DNA of 64,000 nt. Origin: Actinoallomurus liliacearum (lineage in GTDB: Bacteria > Actinomycetota > Actinomycetes > Streptosporangiales > Streptosporangiaceae). Below the pieces are notes generated by a model. The model had not been told where the DNA came from, did no database searches, and saw only the letters and a program-made list of their open reading frames with translations. The stretch spans positions 1-64,000 of the forward strand of contig NZ_BAABHJ010000017.1 in NCBI RefSeq assembly GCF_039542035.1, given 5' to 3'. Each line of letters opens with the position of its first letter. Positions within the stretch are counted from its first letter, which is position 1. The position numbers were made by a program, and so were the translations under genes. Shown one piece after another: positions 48,228 to 57,900 of the stretch.

Positions 48228-48827
48228 ATGGACGACGATCTCGACCAGGCGCTCGGCGCGGTCGGCCCCCGGCTGCGCGCGCTGCGGCGGCAGCGCGAGA
48301 CCACGCTCGCCGAGCTGTCCGCGGCGACCGGCATCTCGGTGAGCACCCTGTCCCGGCTGGAGTCCGGCGCCCGCCGGCCGACCCTGGAGCTCCTGCTCCC
48401 GCTGGCCAGGGCCCACGGCGTCACGCTCGACGAGCTCGTCGACGCCCCGCCCACCGGGGACCCGCGCATCCACATACGGCCGATCGAGCGCGACGGCATG
48501 ACGCTGCTGCCGCTGACCCGCCGGGCCGGCGGCATCCAGGCGTACAAGACCATCATCCCGGCCGGCAGTCGCCGCCGGGAGCCCGAACTGCGGACCCACG
48601 AGGGCTACGACTGGGTGTACGTCCTCAACGGACGGCTGCGGGTCGTCCTCGGCGAGCAGGACCTGGTGCTCTCGCCCGGTGAGGCGGCCGAGTTCGACAC
48701 TCGGGTACCGCACTGGTTCGGCGCCGCCGACGCCGAACCGGTCGAGTTCCTCAGCCTGTTCGGCCGCCAGGGCGAACGCGCCCACCTCCGCGCCCGCCCC
48801 AAGACCAGAGACCCGCGTCTCGACTAG
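48228..48827 (+). CDS. XRE family regulator with cupin domain
   Basis: A 199-residue protein. Residues 10-65 are an XRE HTH (GPRLRALRRQRETTLAELSA, ATGISVSTLSRLESGARRPT, LELLLPLARAHGVTLDELVD). Residues about 95-180 are a cupin barrel (IPAGSRRREPELRTHEGYDW, VYVLNGRLRVVLGEQDLVLS, PGEAAEFDTRVPHWFGAADA), with His/Glu positions of a small-molecule or metal site. The ATG at 48228 is close to a palindrome, so it probably represses itself and the divergent FAD oxidoreductase. Its TAG stop is the first three bases of a 20-base inverted repeat. Confidence 0.92.
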   Translation: MDDDLDQALGAVGPRLRALRRQRETTLAELSAATGISVSTLSRLESGARRPTLELLLPLARAHGVTLDELVDAPPTGDPRIHIRPIERDGMTLLPLTRRAGGIQAYKTIIPAGSRRREPELRTHEGYDWVYVLNGRLRVVLGEQDLVLSPGEAAEFDTRVPHWFGAADAEPVEFLSLFGRQGERAHLRARPKTRDPRLD

Positions 48828-48885
48828 GGCGTGTCTCGAAGTCCACGCCGCGCAGTAGGACAGCGGGACTTCGAGACACGCCCTA
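48825..48885. repeat. Dispersed palindromic element, copy 2
   Basis: Arms 48825-48844 and 48866-48885 (TAGGGCGTGTCTCGAAGTCC and its exact complement) flank a 21-base centre. Each outer end is TAG: the left one is the stop codon of the XRE gene and the right one, on the other strand, the stop of the NmrA-like gene. It resembles the element at 27067-27124. It may be a terminator, a non-autonomous mobile element, or both. Confidence 0.75.
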
Positions 48886-49770
48886 AGAGCCGTTCTGCTC
48901 GACGGCGGGCTTCAGCACCTCCTCGCACCACTGGCGGAAGCCGGTCGGGGTGGTAGACCGCGGGGTGTGCGGCCGCGCGTTGTACAGGCCCCGGTCGATC
49001 GCGGCGGTCATGTCGGCCAGACCCTGGGCCCACGGCTCGCTGAGCCCGTTCCGCACCAGAGTGGCCTTGTACGCCGCACCGGAGACCTGCTGGAAGCGGA
49101 TGGGCCGCCCCAGCACCTCCGACATGATCCGCGCCATGTCGTTCGGCGACAGATCCTCGGGTCCGAGGACCGGGACGCCCTCCTGCCCGCTCCAGGAGTC
49201 GTCGAGCAGCAGCTCGGCGGCGACGGCCGCGATGTCGCGGGTGGCGCACGTCGGGTTCTTGTGATCCCCGGACAGCGCCAGGTAGAAGGTGCCCTGGCTC
49301 CTGATCGCCCCGACCTGCTGGAGCATGTTCTCCATGAAGCCCGGCATCTGCAGGGCCCGGTAGCCCACGCCGGTCCTCTCGATCAGCTCGTCCATGGCGA
49401 GCGCCGCGGAGATCTGCCCGGCGTTCTCGGCCACGCCGCGGCCCAGGGTCGACACGCCGACGACGCGCTGGACGCCCTGCTTCTCGATGGCCTCGCAGAA
49501 CGGCCGGGTGAAGCCCAGCAGGTGACCTTCGACGCTGTCGGCACGAGGGTCGGGAGGTACGAGCCAGAACACGGCGTCGGCTCCGTCCAATGCCTCGGTG
49601 AGGACGTCGAGGCGGTCGTGCGATCCCGGGACGACCTCGACCCGTTCGCGCACCCGCGGTGAGAGCCGGGACGGATCGCGCGCGATCACGCGGATCGGTT
49701 CTCCGCCGTCCAGGACCTTGTCGAGGACCTGCCGGCCGATCTGGCCGGTGGGCGTGGTGATGACGATCAT
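48883..49770 (-). CDS. NmrA-family NAD(P)-binding protein
   Basis: A 295-residue atypical SDR of the NmrA/isoflavone-reductase-like family. MIVITTPTGQIGRQVLDKVL has the TxxTGxxG-type cofactor loop (TPTGQIG), and IRVIARDPSRLSPRVRERVE supplies the NADP-binding Arg. GADAVFWLVPPDPRADSVEG and VQRVVGVSTLGRG follow. The usual catalytic YxxxK is absent, so it may sense NADP or act as a quinone reductase. The ATG at 49770 follows GGAGG. It is divergent from a LysR gene, its probable regulator. Confidence 0.88.
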   Translation of the reverse strand: MIVITTPTGQIGRQVLDKVLDGGEPIRVIARDPSRLSPRVRERVEVVPGSHDRLDVLTEALDGADAVFWLVPPDPRADSVEGHLLGFTRPFCEAIEKQGVQRVVGVSTLGRGVAENAGQISAALAMDELIERTGVGYRALQMPGFMENMLQQVGAIRSQGTFYLALSGDHKNPTCATRDIAAVAAELLLDDSWSGQEGVPVLGPEDLSPNDMARIMSEVLGRPIRFQQVSGAAYKATLVRNGLSEPWAQGLADMTAAIDRGLYNARPHTPRSTTPTGFRQWCEEVLKPAVEQNGS

Positions 49771-49917
49771 TGAACCTCCAGGAGGAGTGGCGATGACACG
49801 GCCACATGGGCGTTCGCATCCGGGCCCGCCGAACTCGGCGATGGGGACCGCCGGATGGCACTGAGCAGTCAATCCGGCCGGGGCGAGAACCTGAAGGATC
49901 GATCCGGTCCCCGTTGA

Positions 49918-49923
49918 TACTCT
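49918..49923 (+). promoter_or_regulatory. -10 box of the leaderless lysR gene
   Basis: TACTCT lies six bases before the ATG at 49930; no ribosome site is present in between. This is the layout of a leaderless actinobacterial message. Confidence 0.45.
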
Positions 49924-49929
49924 GCGGGT

Positions 49930-50916
49930 ATGAATGACCTGGAGTCGCGAGAACTCCGGTACTTCGTCGCGGTCGCCGAAGAGCTGCACTTCGGCCGCGC
50001 GGCCGGGCGGCTGGGCATGGCACAGCCCCCGCTCTCCCGGGCGATCCGCGACCTGGAACGCCGGCTGGGCGTGCGGCTGTTCGAGCGCACCACGCGTCAG
50101 GTGAGGCTCACGGCGGCCGGGGAGGTCTTCCTGCGGGACGCCCGGACCGCGCTCGACGCGATCGCCGCCGCCGGCCGGCGGGTTCGGAACGCCGGCCGGG
50201 CCGCCCCGGTACTGCGAGTCGCCCTCAAGGCCGACAACGACGCCGGGCTGCTGCCGCGGATCCTGTCCGCCTACCAACGCGAGAACGCGGCGATCGACGT
50301 CGAACTGGTGCTCGGCGGCCGGGGCGAACAGGCGCCGGCGCTGCGCGACGGGCGAGCCGACGTCGCGCTGCTCGTCAGCCCCTTCGACGACCGCGGACTG
50401 GACTTCGAACCACTGCGCACCGAGCCCCGCCTGGCCGTCCTCGCGGCGACCGATCCCCTCGCCGCCCGCTCCTCCCTGCGGCTGGCGGACCTGGCCGGCC
50501 GGAGCCTCCCGGACGGAACCCTCGTCGAGGAGGACGGGCCGCCGCGCCCGCACACTGGGGAGAACGGGCCGCCGCGCTCGCACGCTCACCTGGGCGAGAG
50601 CGGCCCCACGTGGCCACGGACGGCGCCCCGCGAGCTCACGGCCGGAGCCCGCCGGCCGCCCTCGGACATCACCCAGATCTTCCGGCTGGTCGAGCTGGGG
50701 CAGATGATCTGCTTCCTCCCGGCCTGGGTGACGCGTCGTTACCCGCTGTCCGGGATCGCCTACCGGCCGGTCGACGATCTCGAGCCCGCCACACTGGCCG
50801 TCGCGTGGCCGCGGGACGCCCGCTCTCCGGCGGTCGCCGCCTTCATCCGCGCAGCCGTCTCGGTGCCGGCGACCGCCGACGCGGAGAACGGCGTACCTCA
50901 GGAAGCCCGGTCCTGA
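49930..50916 (+). CDS. LysR family regulator with an unusual insertion
   Basis: A 328-residue LysR protein. The N-terminal winged helix is LESRELRYFVAVAEELHFGR, AAGRLGMAQPPLSRAIRDLE and RRLGVRLFERTTRQVRLTAA. The effector domain (VLRVALKADNDAGLLPRILS) follows, interrupted at about residues 198-235 by a Gly/Pro/Arg/His-rich segment with an internal repeat (EDGPPRPHTGENGPPRSHAH). The domain resumes at DITQIFRLVELGQMICFLPA. It is leaderless by promoter position. It is divergent from the NmrA-like gene and probably activates or represses it. Confidence 0.88.
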   Translation: MNDLESRELRYFVAVAEELHFGRAAGRLGMAQPPLSRAIRDLERRLGVRLFERTTRQVRLTAAGEVFLRDARTALDAIAAAGRRVRNAGRAAPVLRVALKADNDAGLLPRILSAYQRENAAIDVELVLGGRGEQAPALRDGRADVALLVSPFDDRGLDFEPLRTEPRLAVLAATDPLAARSSLRLADLAGRSLPDGTLVEEDGPPRPHTGENGPPRSHAHLGESGPTWPRTAPRELTAGARRPPSDITQIFRLVELGQMICFLPAWVTRRYPLSGIAYRPVDDLEPATLAVAWPRDARSPAVAAFIRAAVSVPATADAENGVPQEARS

Positions 50917-51002
50917 CGGTCGCCGCCGTCGAGGCGACGGAGGCTCGCGGACCGCGTCGAACGCGGCTGACGGCCGCGGTGACGGGGGTTTACCGTGGGG
51001 CG

Positions 51003-51557
51003 ATGCGGACGTTGACCACCGAACGACTCATCCTCCCGCCCTGGGATCCCCGTTTCGAGGAGGACTTCTGCCGGCTCGGCGCCGATCCGCGCGTCAGCCG
51101 CTACCTGGGGGACGGCCGGCCGTGGAAGCCGGAGCGTACCGTCGCGCGGCACGGCGAGATCCTGGCGCACTGGCGGGAGCACGGGTTCGGCTGGCGCGGG
51201 ATCCTCCTCCGCGAGCCGGGCGACGAAGCGCTGATCGGAGTCGCCGCGTTGAGCCGTCTCTCCAAGCCGCTGCCCGGAGTCGATGAGCCGGCCATCGAGA
51301 TCGGGTGGTGGGTGGATCCGCGGCACTGGGGGAAGGGCATCGCCACCGAGGCGGCGGCCGTCATCCGCGACGAGGCGTTCACCGACCACGGCGCCGCCCG
51401 GCTGGTCGCCCGCTACCAGCCCGCCAACCACGCGTCCGGCAACATCATGCGCAAGATCGGCATGCGCCACCACGACGACACCACCGGCCCCTACGGCGAA
51501 GCCGTTCGCCTCTACGTCCTCGAGCGCTCGGACTGGGTCACCGCGACGCACTCCTGA
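51003..51557 (+). CDS. GNAT family N-acetyltransferase (RimJ/RimL-like)
   Basis: A 184-residue acetyltransferase of the RimJ/RimL-type group: MRTLTTERLILPPWDPRFEE, EIGWWVDPRHWGKGIATEAA with the acetyl-CoA loop HWGKGIAT, VARYQPANHASGNIMRKIGM with the Asn and the later helix, then YVLERSDW. The acceptor is unknown (N-terminal amine of a protein or a small amine). TACCGT lies six bases before the ATG, so the message is probably leaderless. Confidence 0.9.
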   Translation: MRTLTTERLILPPWDPRFEEDFCRLGADPRVSRYLGDGRPWKPERTVARHGEILAHWREHGFGWRGILLREPGDEALIGVAALSRLSKPLPGVDEPAIEIGWWVDPRHWGKGIATEAAAVIRDEAFTDHGAARLVARYQPANHASGNIMRKIGMRHHDDTTGPYGEAVRLYVLERSDWVTATHS

Positions 51558-51600
51558 GGCGCACGGTCACCGCGGCACGGTGACCGATTTAGACCATCTA

Positions 51601-51630
51601 TTGACGAATCTGATCATTTGGCTTCATAGT
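51601..51630 (+). promoter_or_regulatory. Promoter of the GH31 gene
   Basis: TTGACG (51601-51606) and CATAGT (51625-51630) are 18 bases apart in a locally AT-rich stretch. The GTG at 51639 follows eight bases later with no ribosome site, so the message is probably leaderless. Confidence 0.55.
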
Positions 51631-51638
51631 CCATTGAC

Positions 51639-54600
51639 GTGAGCCTCCTCCCCCGATTGCGTAATGTCAGAGTTCGTCGGCGGCACATGCGCCGGCGGAC
51701 CGGCCCCGGATCAAAGACGGTCAGAGCCGGTCTGGCGCTGGCCGGAGTGGCCGGGCTGGTGGTCGCCGGTTCTCCACCCGCCACCGCGTCCCCCGCCGGG
51801 CAGCGGGCCGATCGGCACGCGGTCCGGTCGGGCGACGCCCGCTTCGAAGTGCTGTCCCCGACGCTGATCCGGATGGAGTACGCCGGCGACGGCGCGTTCA
51901 CCGACGCGGCGACGTTCAACGCGGTCGGGCGCGACGGCTTCGGGCGGACGCCGTACACCAAGAAGGTCGAAGACGGCTGGCTGACCATCGACACCGGGCC
52001 GGTGAAGCTGCGGTACAAGGTCGGCTCCGGCCCGTTCACCGCGGACAACGTCTCCGTGCAGGTGCGCGCCGCCGACCAGAAGGTGATCGCGCACCCGACC
52101 TTCCCCGGAGCGGTCACCTGTGCCACCGACACCCTCTGTGAGGCGGAGCGGGGCCTGCTCCAGGGGGTGAGCGTCGCCTCCGACCACACCGGGTTCACCG
52201 GCACCGGGTTCGCCGCCGGGTTCGAGAGCACCGGCGCGTCGCTCGCCTACACACTCGACGTGCCCAAGGACGGCACCTATGACGTGCGCCTGCGCTACGC
52301 CAACAGCCAAGGCGGCGACGGGAAGACAACGACCCGTACGCTGAGCGCCGCCGTCGACGGCGGAACGCCCGCGACGCTGACGATGCCGACCACCGCGAAC
52401 TGGGACACCTGGGCGTTCACCTCCGCGCCGGGCCTGCACCTGTCCGCCGGCCGGCACACACTCGTCATCTCCCGGACCGCGAACGACTCGGGCGACGTGA
52501 ACATCGACAGCCTGGCGCTGACGGCGCCCGGCGCGCCGTACCCGACGACGGTGCCATCGGCCGTCTGCGACTACGGCACCGTGTGCGAGGCCGAGGCCGG
52601 CGTACTCGCCGGCGGCGCGAAGCTCGCCGCCGACCACAACGGCCACTCCGGTGACGGGTTCGTCGCCGGGCTGGAGCGGGCGGGTGCGTCCGACACCGTC
52701 ACGGTACGGAACGTTCCCGCCGACGGCTCGTACGGGCTGCAGGTCCGCTACTCGAACGGCGGCGGAACCTCGCGGACCATCTCGACGGCGGTGAACGGCG
52801 GAACGGCCACGACGGCGAACCTCGCGCCGACGGCCGACTGGGACAGCTGGTCGACGGCCGTCATCCCGGTGACCCTGACCAAGGGCACCGACACGATCGC
52901 ACTCGGCTGCCCGACGGCGGACAGCTGCCACGTCAACCTCGACACCGTCGCCGTCGCCCCGGCCTCCTCGGCGGTGCTGCCGGCGCACAGCCCTCTCGGC
53001 GGGTACCGGCGCGGCCTCGACGGCGTCAACGGCAGCGCGGTCACCACGCCCGGCCTGCTCTACCGCGACGGGTGGTACCTGCTCGACGACACGCCCTCGG
53101 CCATCTTCGACCCGGAGACCCGCACGGTCCACGCGCGGCCCGGCCACGACGGCAAGTCCTACCAGGACGGCTACCTCTTCGGCTACGGCCAGGACTACAA
53201 GCAGGGCCTCACGGACCTGAAGACGCTGACCGGACCGTCGGAGCTGCTGCCCCGGTGGACGTACGGCATCTGGTTCTCCGAGTACTACGACTTCAGCGCC
53301 GCCGACTACCAGAACGACCTCCTGCCGAAGTTCCGCTCGGAGGGCGTCCCACTGGACGTCCTGGTCACCGACACGGACTACAAGGCGCCCACCGACTGGA
53401 ACGGCTGGCAGATCGACAGCAACAAGTTCCCGGACCCGGCGGCGTTCTTCGCCTGGGAGCACGCGCAGGGACTGCACAGCGCGCTGAACATCCACCCGAG
53501 CATCCAGAGCGGTGACCCGGCCTACGCGCAGGCGCAGGCCACGGCCAAGAACAAGCTGACGCCCTCGAACTGCCAGGCGCCCTCCGGGCAGACCTGCTAC
53601 ACGTTCGACTGGGGCGACCCGGACCAGCTCGCGGCCTACTTCGGCGCGCACAAGAAGACGGAGCAGCAGGGCAACGACCTGTGGTGGCTGGACTGGTGCT
53701 GTGATGGCTCCCAGTCCTCGCTGGCCGGCGTCACGCCCGACGCGTGGATCAACCAGCAGTACGCCGACGACACCGCCAAGCGCGTCGGGCGCGGGTTCGC
53801 CTTCTCCCGGGCGTACAGCTCCCTGCAGGCCTCGGGCTACAGCGGTCAGGCCCCGGTGCCGACCGGCCCGTGGGCGGACAAGCGCACGACGGTGCACTTC
53901 ACCGGGGACACCGCCTCGAGCTGGGGCACCCTGAAGTACGAGGTCGGCTACACGCCGGGCGAGTCCGCCGCCACCGGCCTGTCGGCGGTCAGCCACGACA
54001 TCGGCGGGTTCAACGGCCCGTCCAAGCTCGCCGACGACCTGTACGTGCGATGGGTGCAGATGGCGGCGTTCCAGCCGATCCTGCGGCTGCACAGCAACCA
54101 CAGTGCCCGGCTGCCGTGGCAGTACGGCGACCAGGCCCGCACGGCGGCCGACAAGTTCCTGAACCTCCGCGAGAACCTGGTCCCGTACTCCTACACGCTG
54201 GCGAAGGAGACGGCCGACACCGGCGTGCCCGTCGTCCGGGCCACGTACCTGGAGTACCCGGACGAGCAGGGCGCCTACGACGCGGCGGCCCGGGAGTACT
54301 TCTACGGCTCCGACGTGCTGGTGGCCCCGGCCACCTCGCCCGGCGCCACCGCCACCACGTCGGTGTGGTTCCCGCCCGGGCAGTGGACCGACTACTTCAC
54401 CGGGAAGACCTACAGCGGCCCCGGCACGAGGGACGTCACGACCGACTGGAACTCGATGCCGGTCTTCGTCAAGGCGGGCGGGATCCTGCCGACGCGCACG
54501 GACGACGTGACCAACGACGTGCAGAACCCGCTGTCCAAGGTCACGGTGAACGTCGCGGGCGGCGCCGACGGCTCGTTCCCGCTGTACGAGGACGACGGGC

Positions 54601-54884
54601 ACTCGACCGGCCCGCACGCCTCGGCGACGACCACGCTCCGGTACACCGAGCGCGGCGGCGACCACGCCCTGCTCATCGGCCCGGCGCGCGGCCGGTTCCC
54701 CGGCCAGGTGGCGCGGCGGCAGTGGACGGCCGTCTTCTCCACCGCGGCGCGGCCGACGGCCGTACGGGTCGACGGCAGGCCGGTGGCCCAGGGGAACTGG
54801 GCGTACGACGGCGAACAAGGGACGTTGACGGTCACCGTCCCCGCCCGGCCGATCGGCACCGCGACGAGGATCGACTACCGCTGA
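51639..54884 (+). CDS. Secreted glycoside hydrolase family 31 with two inserted CBMs
   Basis: A 1081-residue exported glycosidase of the alpha-glucosidase/alpha-xylosidase clan. A long basic signal (RRRHMRRRTG, then VRAGLALAGVAGLVVAGSPP ATA-like cleavage) precedes the beta-sandwich N-domain. Two carbohydrate-binding modules of the CBM35/CBM6 type are inserted into it (about residues 165-300 and 312-445), each starting CEAExG with a matched Cys pair. The catalytic barrel follows: nucleophile Asp685 in LWWLDWCCDG and acid/base Asp757 in HFTGDTASSW. The C-terminal sandwich includes PLYEDDGHS. Likely acts on an alpha-glucan outside the cell. Confidence 0.92.
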   Translation: MSLLPRLRNVRVRRRHMRRRTGPGSKTVRAGLALAGVAGLVVAGSPPATASPAGQRADRHAVRSGDARFEVLSPTLIRMEYAGDGAFTDAATFNAVGRDGFGRTPYTKKVEDGWLTIDTGPVKLRYKVGSGPFTADNVSVQVRAADQKVIAHPTFPGAVTCATDTLCEAERGLLQGVSVASDHTGFTGTGFAAGFESTGASLAYTLDVPKDGTYDVRLRYANSQGGDGKTTTRTLSAAVDGGTPATLTMPTTANWDTWAFTSAPGLHLSAGRHTLVISRTANDSGDVNIDSLALTAPGAPYPTTVPSAVCDYGTVCEAEAGVLAGGAKLAADHNGHSGDGFVAGLERAGASDTVTVRNVPADGSYGLQVRYSNGGGTSRTISTAVNGGTATTANLAPTADWDSWSTAVIPVTLTKGTDTIALGCPTADSCHVNLDTVAVAPASSAVLPAHSPLGGYRRGLDGVNGSAVTTPGLLYRDGWYLLDDTPSAIFDPETRTVHARPGHDGKSYQDGYLFGYGQDYKQGLTDLKTLTGPSELLPRWTYGIWFSEYYDFSAADYQNDLLPKFRSEGVPLDVLVTDTDYKAPTDWNGWQIDSNKFPDPAAFFAWEHAQGLHSALNIHPSIQSGDPAYAQAQATAKNKLTPSNCQAPSGQTCYTFDWGDPDQLAAYFGAHKKTEQQGNDLWWLDWCCDGSQSSLAGVTPDAWINQQYADDTAKRVGRGFAFSRAYSSLQASGYSGQAPVPTGPWADKRTTVHFTGDTASSWGTLKYEVGYTPGESAATGLSAVSHDIGGFNGPSKLADDLYVRWVQMAAFQPILRLHSNHSARLPWQYGDQARTAADKFLNLRENLVPYSYTLAKETADTGVPVVRATYLEYPDEQGAYDAAAREYFYGSDVLVAPATSPGATATTSVWFPPGQWTDYFTGKTYSGPGTRDVTTDWNSMPVFVKAGGILPTRTDDVTNDVQNPLSKVTVNVAGGADGSFPLYEDDGHSTGPHASATTTLRYTERGGDHALLIGPARGRFPGQVARRQWTAVFSTAARPTAVRVDGRPVAQGNWAYDGEQGTLTVTVPARPIGTATRIDYR

Positions 54885-54915
54885 TCCGGGCCCGACCCGT
54901 CCGCTCGAACACGTT

Positions 54916-54963
54916 GATCGTCGGCGCCTGGCGCCTCCCCGGAGGCGGCAGGCGCCGACGATC
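54916..54963. terminator. Nested hairpin between GH31 and NACHT genes
   Basis: Outer arms 54916-54930 and 54949-54963 pair perfectly over 15 bases; inside them GCGCCTCC and GGAGGCG form a second stem. Probably a bidirectional terminator. Confidence 0.7.
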
Positions 54964-54972
54964 GGCCTCTTC

Positions 54973-57900
54973 TCAGATTCGGCCCAACAGGATCACCTCG
55001 TCGGGCGGCTGCGGTCCTCGCAGCCGCCGCTGAAGGAGTGAGACGCCCACGGCGACGTCCCAGAACCGTTTCGCCAAAAGGTCGTCCGGCGCCGCCTGCT
55101 CGGCCTCGGCGGCCAGCGCGAGAGCCGTCAGCCTGACCGCCGTCGCCAGCGCGGGTGGCAGCGGCCGGCGTTCTTCGAAGACCCGGATCGAGTCGGCCAA
55201 GAAGGGCTTCATGGTGCGTTCGGCCCATGGTGACCATTTTTTCAGGGCCACCCGCTCGGAGATCTCCCTCAGAGTCCCTGCGATGTCATCGAATGACCCG
55301 ACATAGCCTTCCTGCTTCCCGCTCTCGCTCTTCCGGCTCCACTCCTCACTCTTCCGTCTCCACACCTCGACGGCGCGGCGGAATCGCGTCGCCATGGAGG
55401 TCAGCGCGTCCGACCCGCTCGAGAGCAGGCGCCTCTCCCCGTCTCCGGCTTTCGTGATCGCCGCAGCGAAGGCCGGCCCCAGGTTCGACTGGCAGACCTC
55501 TGCGAGCTCGGCCCGAATACGCCAGCTGTCCGCGTTCCCGGACTGCGGGTCATCGGCCCTCTTCAGACCACGGCCGAAGGACGGATCGATGTGGGGTGTC
55601 TCATCGCCCACCAGAGTGAAGCCCAGGTCGGTGAACCGGCCGGCCTCACCCGGGCTGATATCCCGGACGCTCACCAGCCGGTATCCCCCGATCAGCTCTC
55701 CGAGCCGCCCGAACTCGGCATAGCGCGGGATGTCCTTCGCGAGGTCCTTGAACAGGAGGCGGGCTCTCGCGAGCCTACGGTTGAGGACGTCGTCGGACTT
55801 GACGTTTATCTTCCAATACGCATCGAAGCCCTGCAGCCGCAGCAGGATCTCCTCCACCGCGACCCGCATCAGCGACTTGTCCGCGCCGATCGAGGCCATG
55901 CGCTCCAGGTAACGGAGCATCAGGAGGAGAGTCTCGAGGAGGATCTCAGGAAGACAGTCGGCGAGGTCGGCGCTCACATGGTCGCTAAGCTCCTCCGGGC
56001 TCAGTTCATCTGCCTTACCGAAGTCACCGTCCCGCCATTGGCGTTGTCTCCCGACGACCGGGTGAAGCCATACGCGAAGATCGTTCACCCCCAGCACATC
56101 GCCGATGTTCTTCTCGTTGAGCTCTGCGGCGGCCGGTAGGCGGTACAAGGGTTCGCCGACCAGCTCGTTGACCCACTCCGCGAACGCGGTCGCGTCGCTG
56201 CCGCGTATCCCGCGCACGGGACGATCCAGTGCCTCCTCGGCGGGCGGCCACTCGCCATCCGGTGTGCACACCCGCCCGGCGGCCTGCATATCCCGCTCAA
56301 AGAGCTGATAGATCCGGTTGGTTATCAGGCTGGTACAGATTCGGCCGCCGCCGCTCGTCCGCATGGTCGATCGGAGGCTGCGCGCCACGAAGACGGCGGT
56401 GGCGGCCCGACGGCGAACCGACGGCTCCGGATCGTCCATGTCCAGGAGCAGGCCGTCGAGTCTGTCCCGCAGTTCGACCGCCAGCTCTTTCGCCTCATCG
56501 GCACAGTCAAAGGCGAGGACCAGGGCGGGCACCGTGTCGGCCTCGAGACAGGCACGGATGATCGGGCCCGCGTCCGCGTCCGCGACGTACAGGAGAGTGG
56601 TCTCCCGCCACCAGTCATCGGAGACCACGCGGGCCAATTCCGCGACCAGTCCTCGATCGCGAATGTACGCCGCGGTCAGATACTCCTGGATGGTCTGGTG
56701 ACAGAACGCATAAACTCCGTTCTCCCGCTCGACCAGGAGGCCGTTGGATCCGACATCGGCCAGGAATGTCTCTACCGTGATCTCCTTCGATACCCGTCGG
56801 ATGCTCCGCTCCAGGATTTTCAGCACCTCGAGCTCCGGCAGATCACGGACGCCACGGCACATCATCTCGTGTGCCAGGGACCGAAGGATGTTCTCCTTCT
56901 GGTTGCCGCGCGGATTCACTCCGAGCCGTTTCGCCTCCTGCCGCCGCCAGAGCATCACCTGGCATATCTCGCTGTACAGGTCGGCCCGGCTTCCCGGCAG
57001 GGCATCGCGGTAACGATGGACGTTGGCGATCATGGTCAACAAGAGCGGATTCACCGTGAGTTCGTATAGCTCAGGTGATTTACGTAGCCGATCGAGCAGG
57101 TCGTTGGCGCCCTCCTCCGCCTGCCGTCGGACATGCTCGTCGCCGGAGCCGGTGATCCGCTCCTCCACCGCCTGGTACCAGTTGTGCACGAACCGGGAGA
57201 CCTGCTCTTCTGTGAAGGGCCGGGTCTGCAGGACGGTGACGCCTTCGATCGGGGAGGACTGGTATCCCTGCGGACGGGAGGTGATGACGAAGTCGTTCAT
57301 GGGAAACTGCGACTTCTGCCTCTCCACCCACTGCACTATCTTGCGTCGGTCGTCCCGGCGGGCGACTTCGTCGAGACCGTCGAGGAGTATCAGGCATCTT
57401 CCGCTGATCAGCCGCTCTTCGAACCATCCCGCCGGCTCGCTCTTCGCCAACTCACCGATCGAGTCGCGAAGTATCTCGCCGATCGTTATGTTCGGCCTGG
57501 CGGTGATCACCGAAGCGTGGTCCCGCAGGTACAGCAGAATCGGTATGTTGCGGCGGCGCTTGTCGGCGCATGCCAGACGCGCCGAACGCCTGAGCAGGGT
57601 GGTCTTTCCGCTACCGGGGGCGCCGATCACCACGAGCGAACCAGGATCGGGGCGGTGCAGCAGATCGTCGAGGGATTGCCGTTCGGTTATGCCGGCGGGC
57701 ACGTCGGCGAGGAGATCGCCACGCGCTCGCCACGGCACGCTGACCGCCAGCCCGACATCGACGAAGACGGAGTCGAGCTCCAGCCGGTGGGGACTCAGTG
57801 TGGCCAGACCTCGCTGCTCGACGAAGCGCAGGCTGCCGAGCACGTAGTTGCGATACCGCCCCTCGAAGCTGGAGAAGCGCTGATCGAGCCGCTTTATCAG

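Noticed and set aside
51711..54818. 1035-codon open frame on the minus strand
   Set aside because: It is fully antisense to the GH31 gene, which has complete catalytic motifs; the shadow has only Arg/Val/Gly-rich sequence and no motif.
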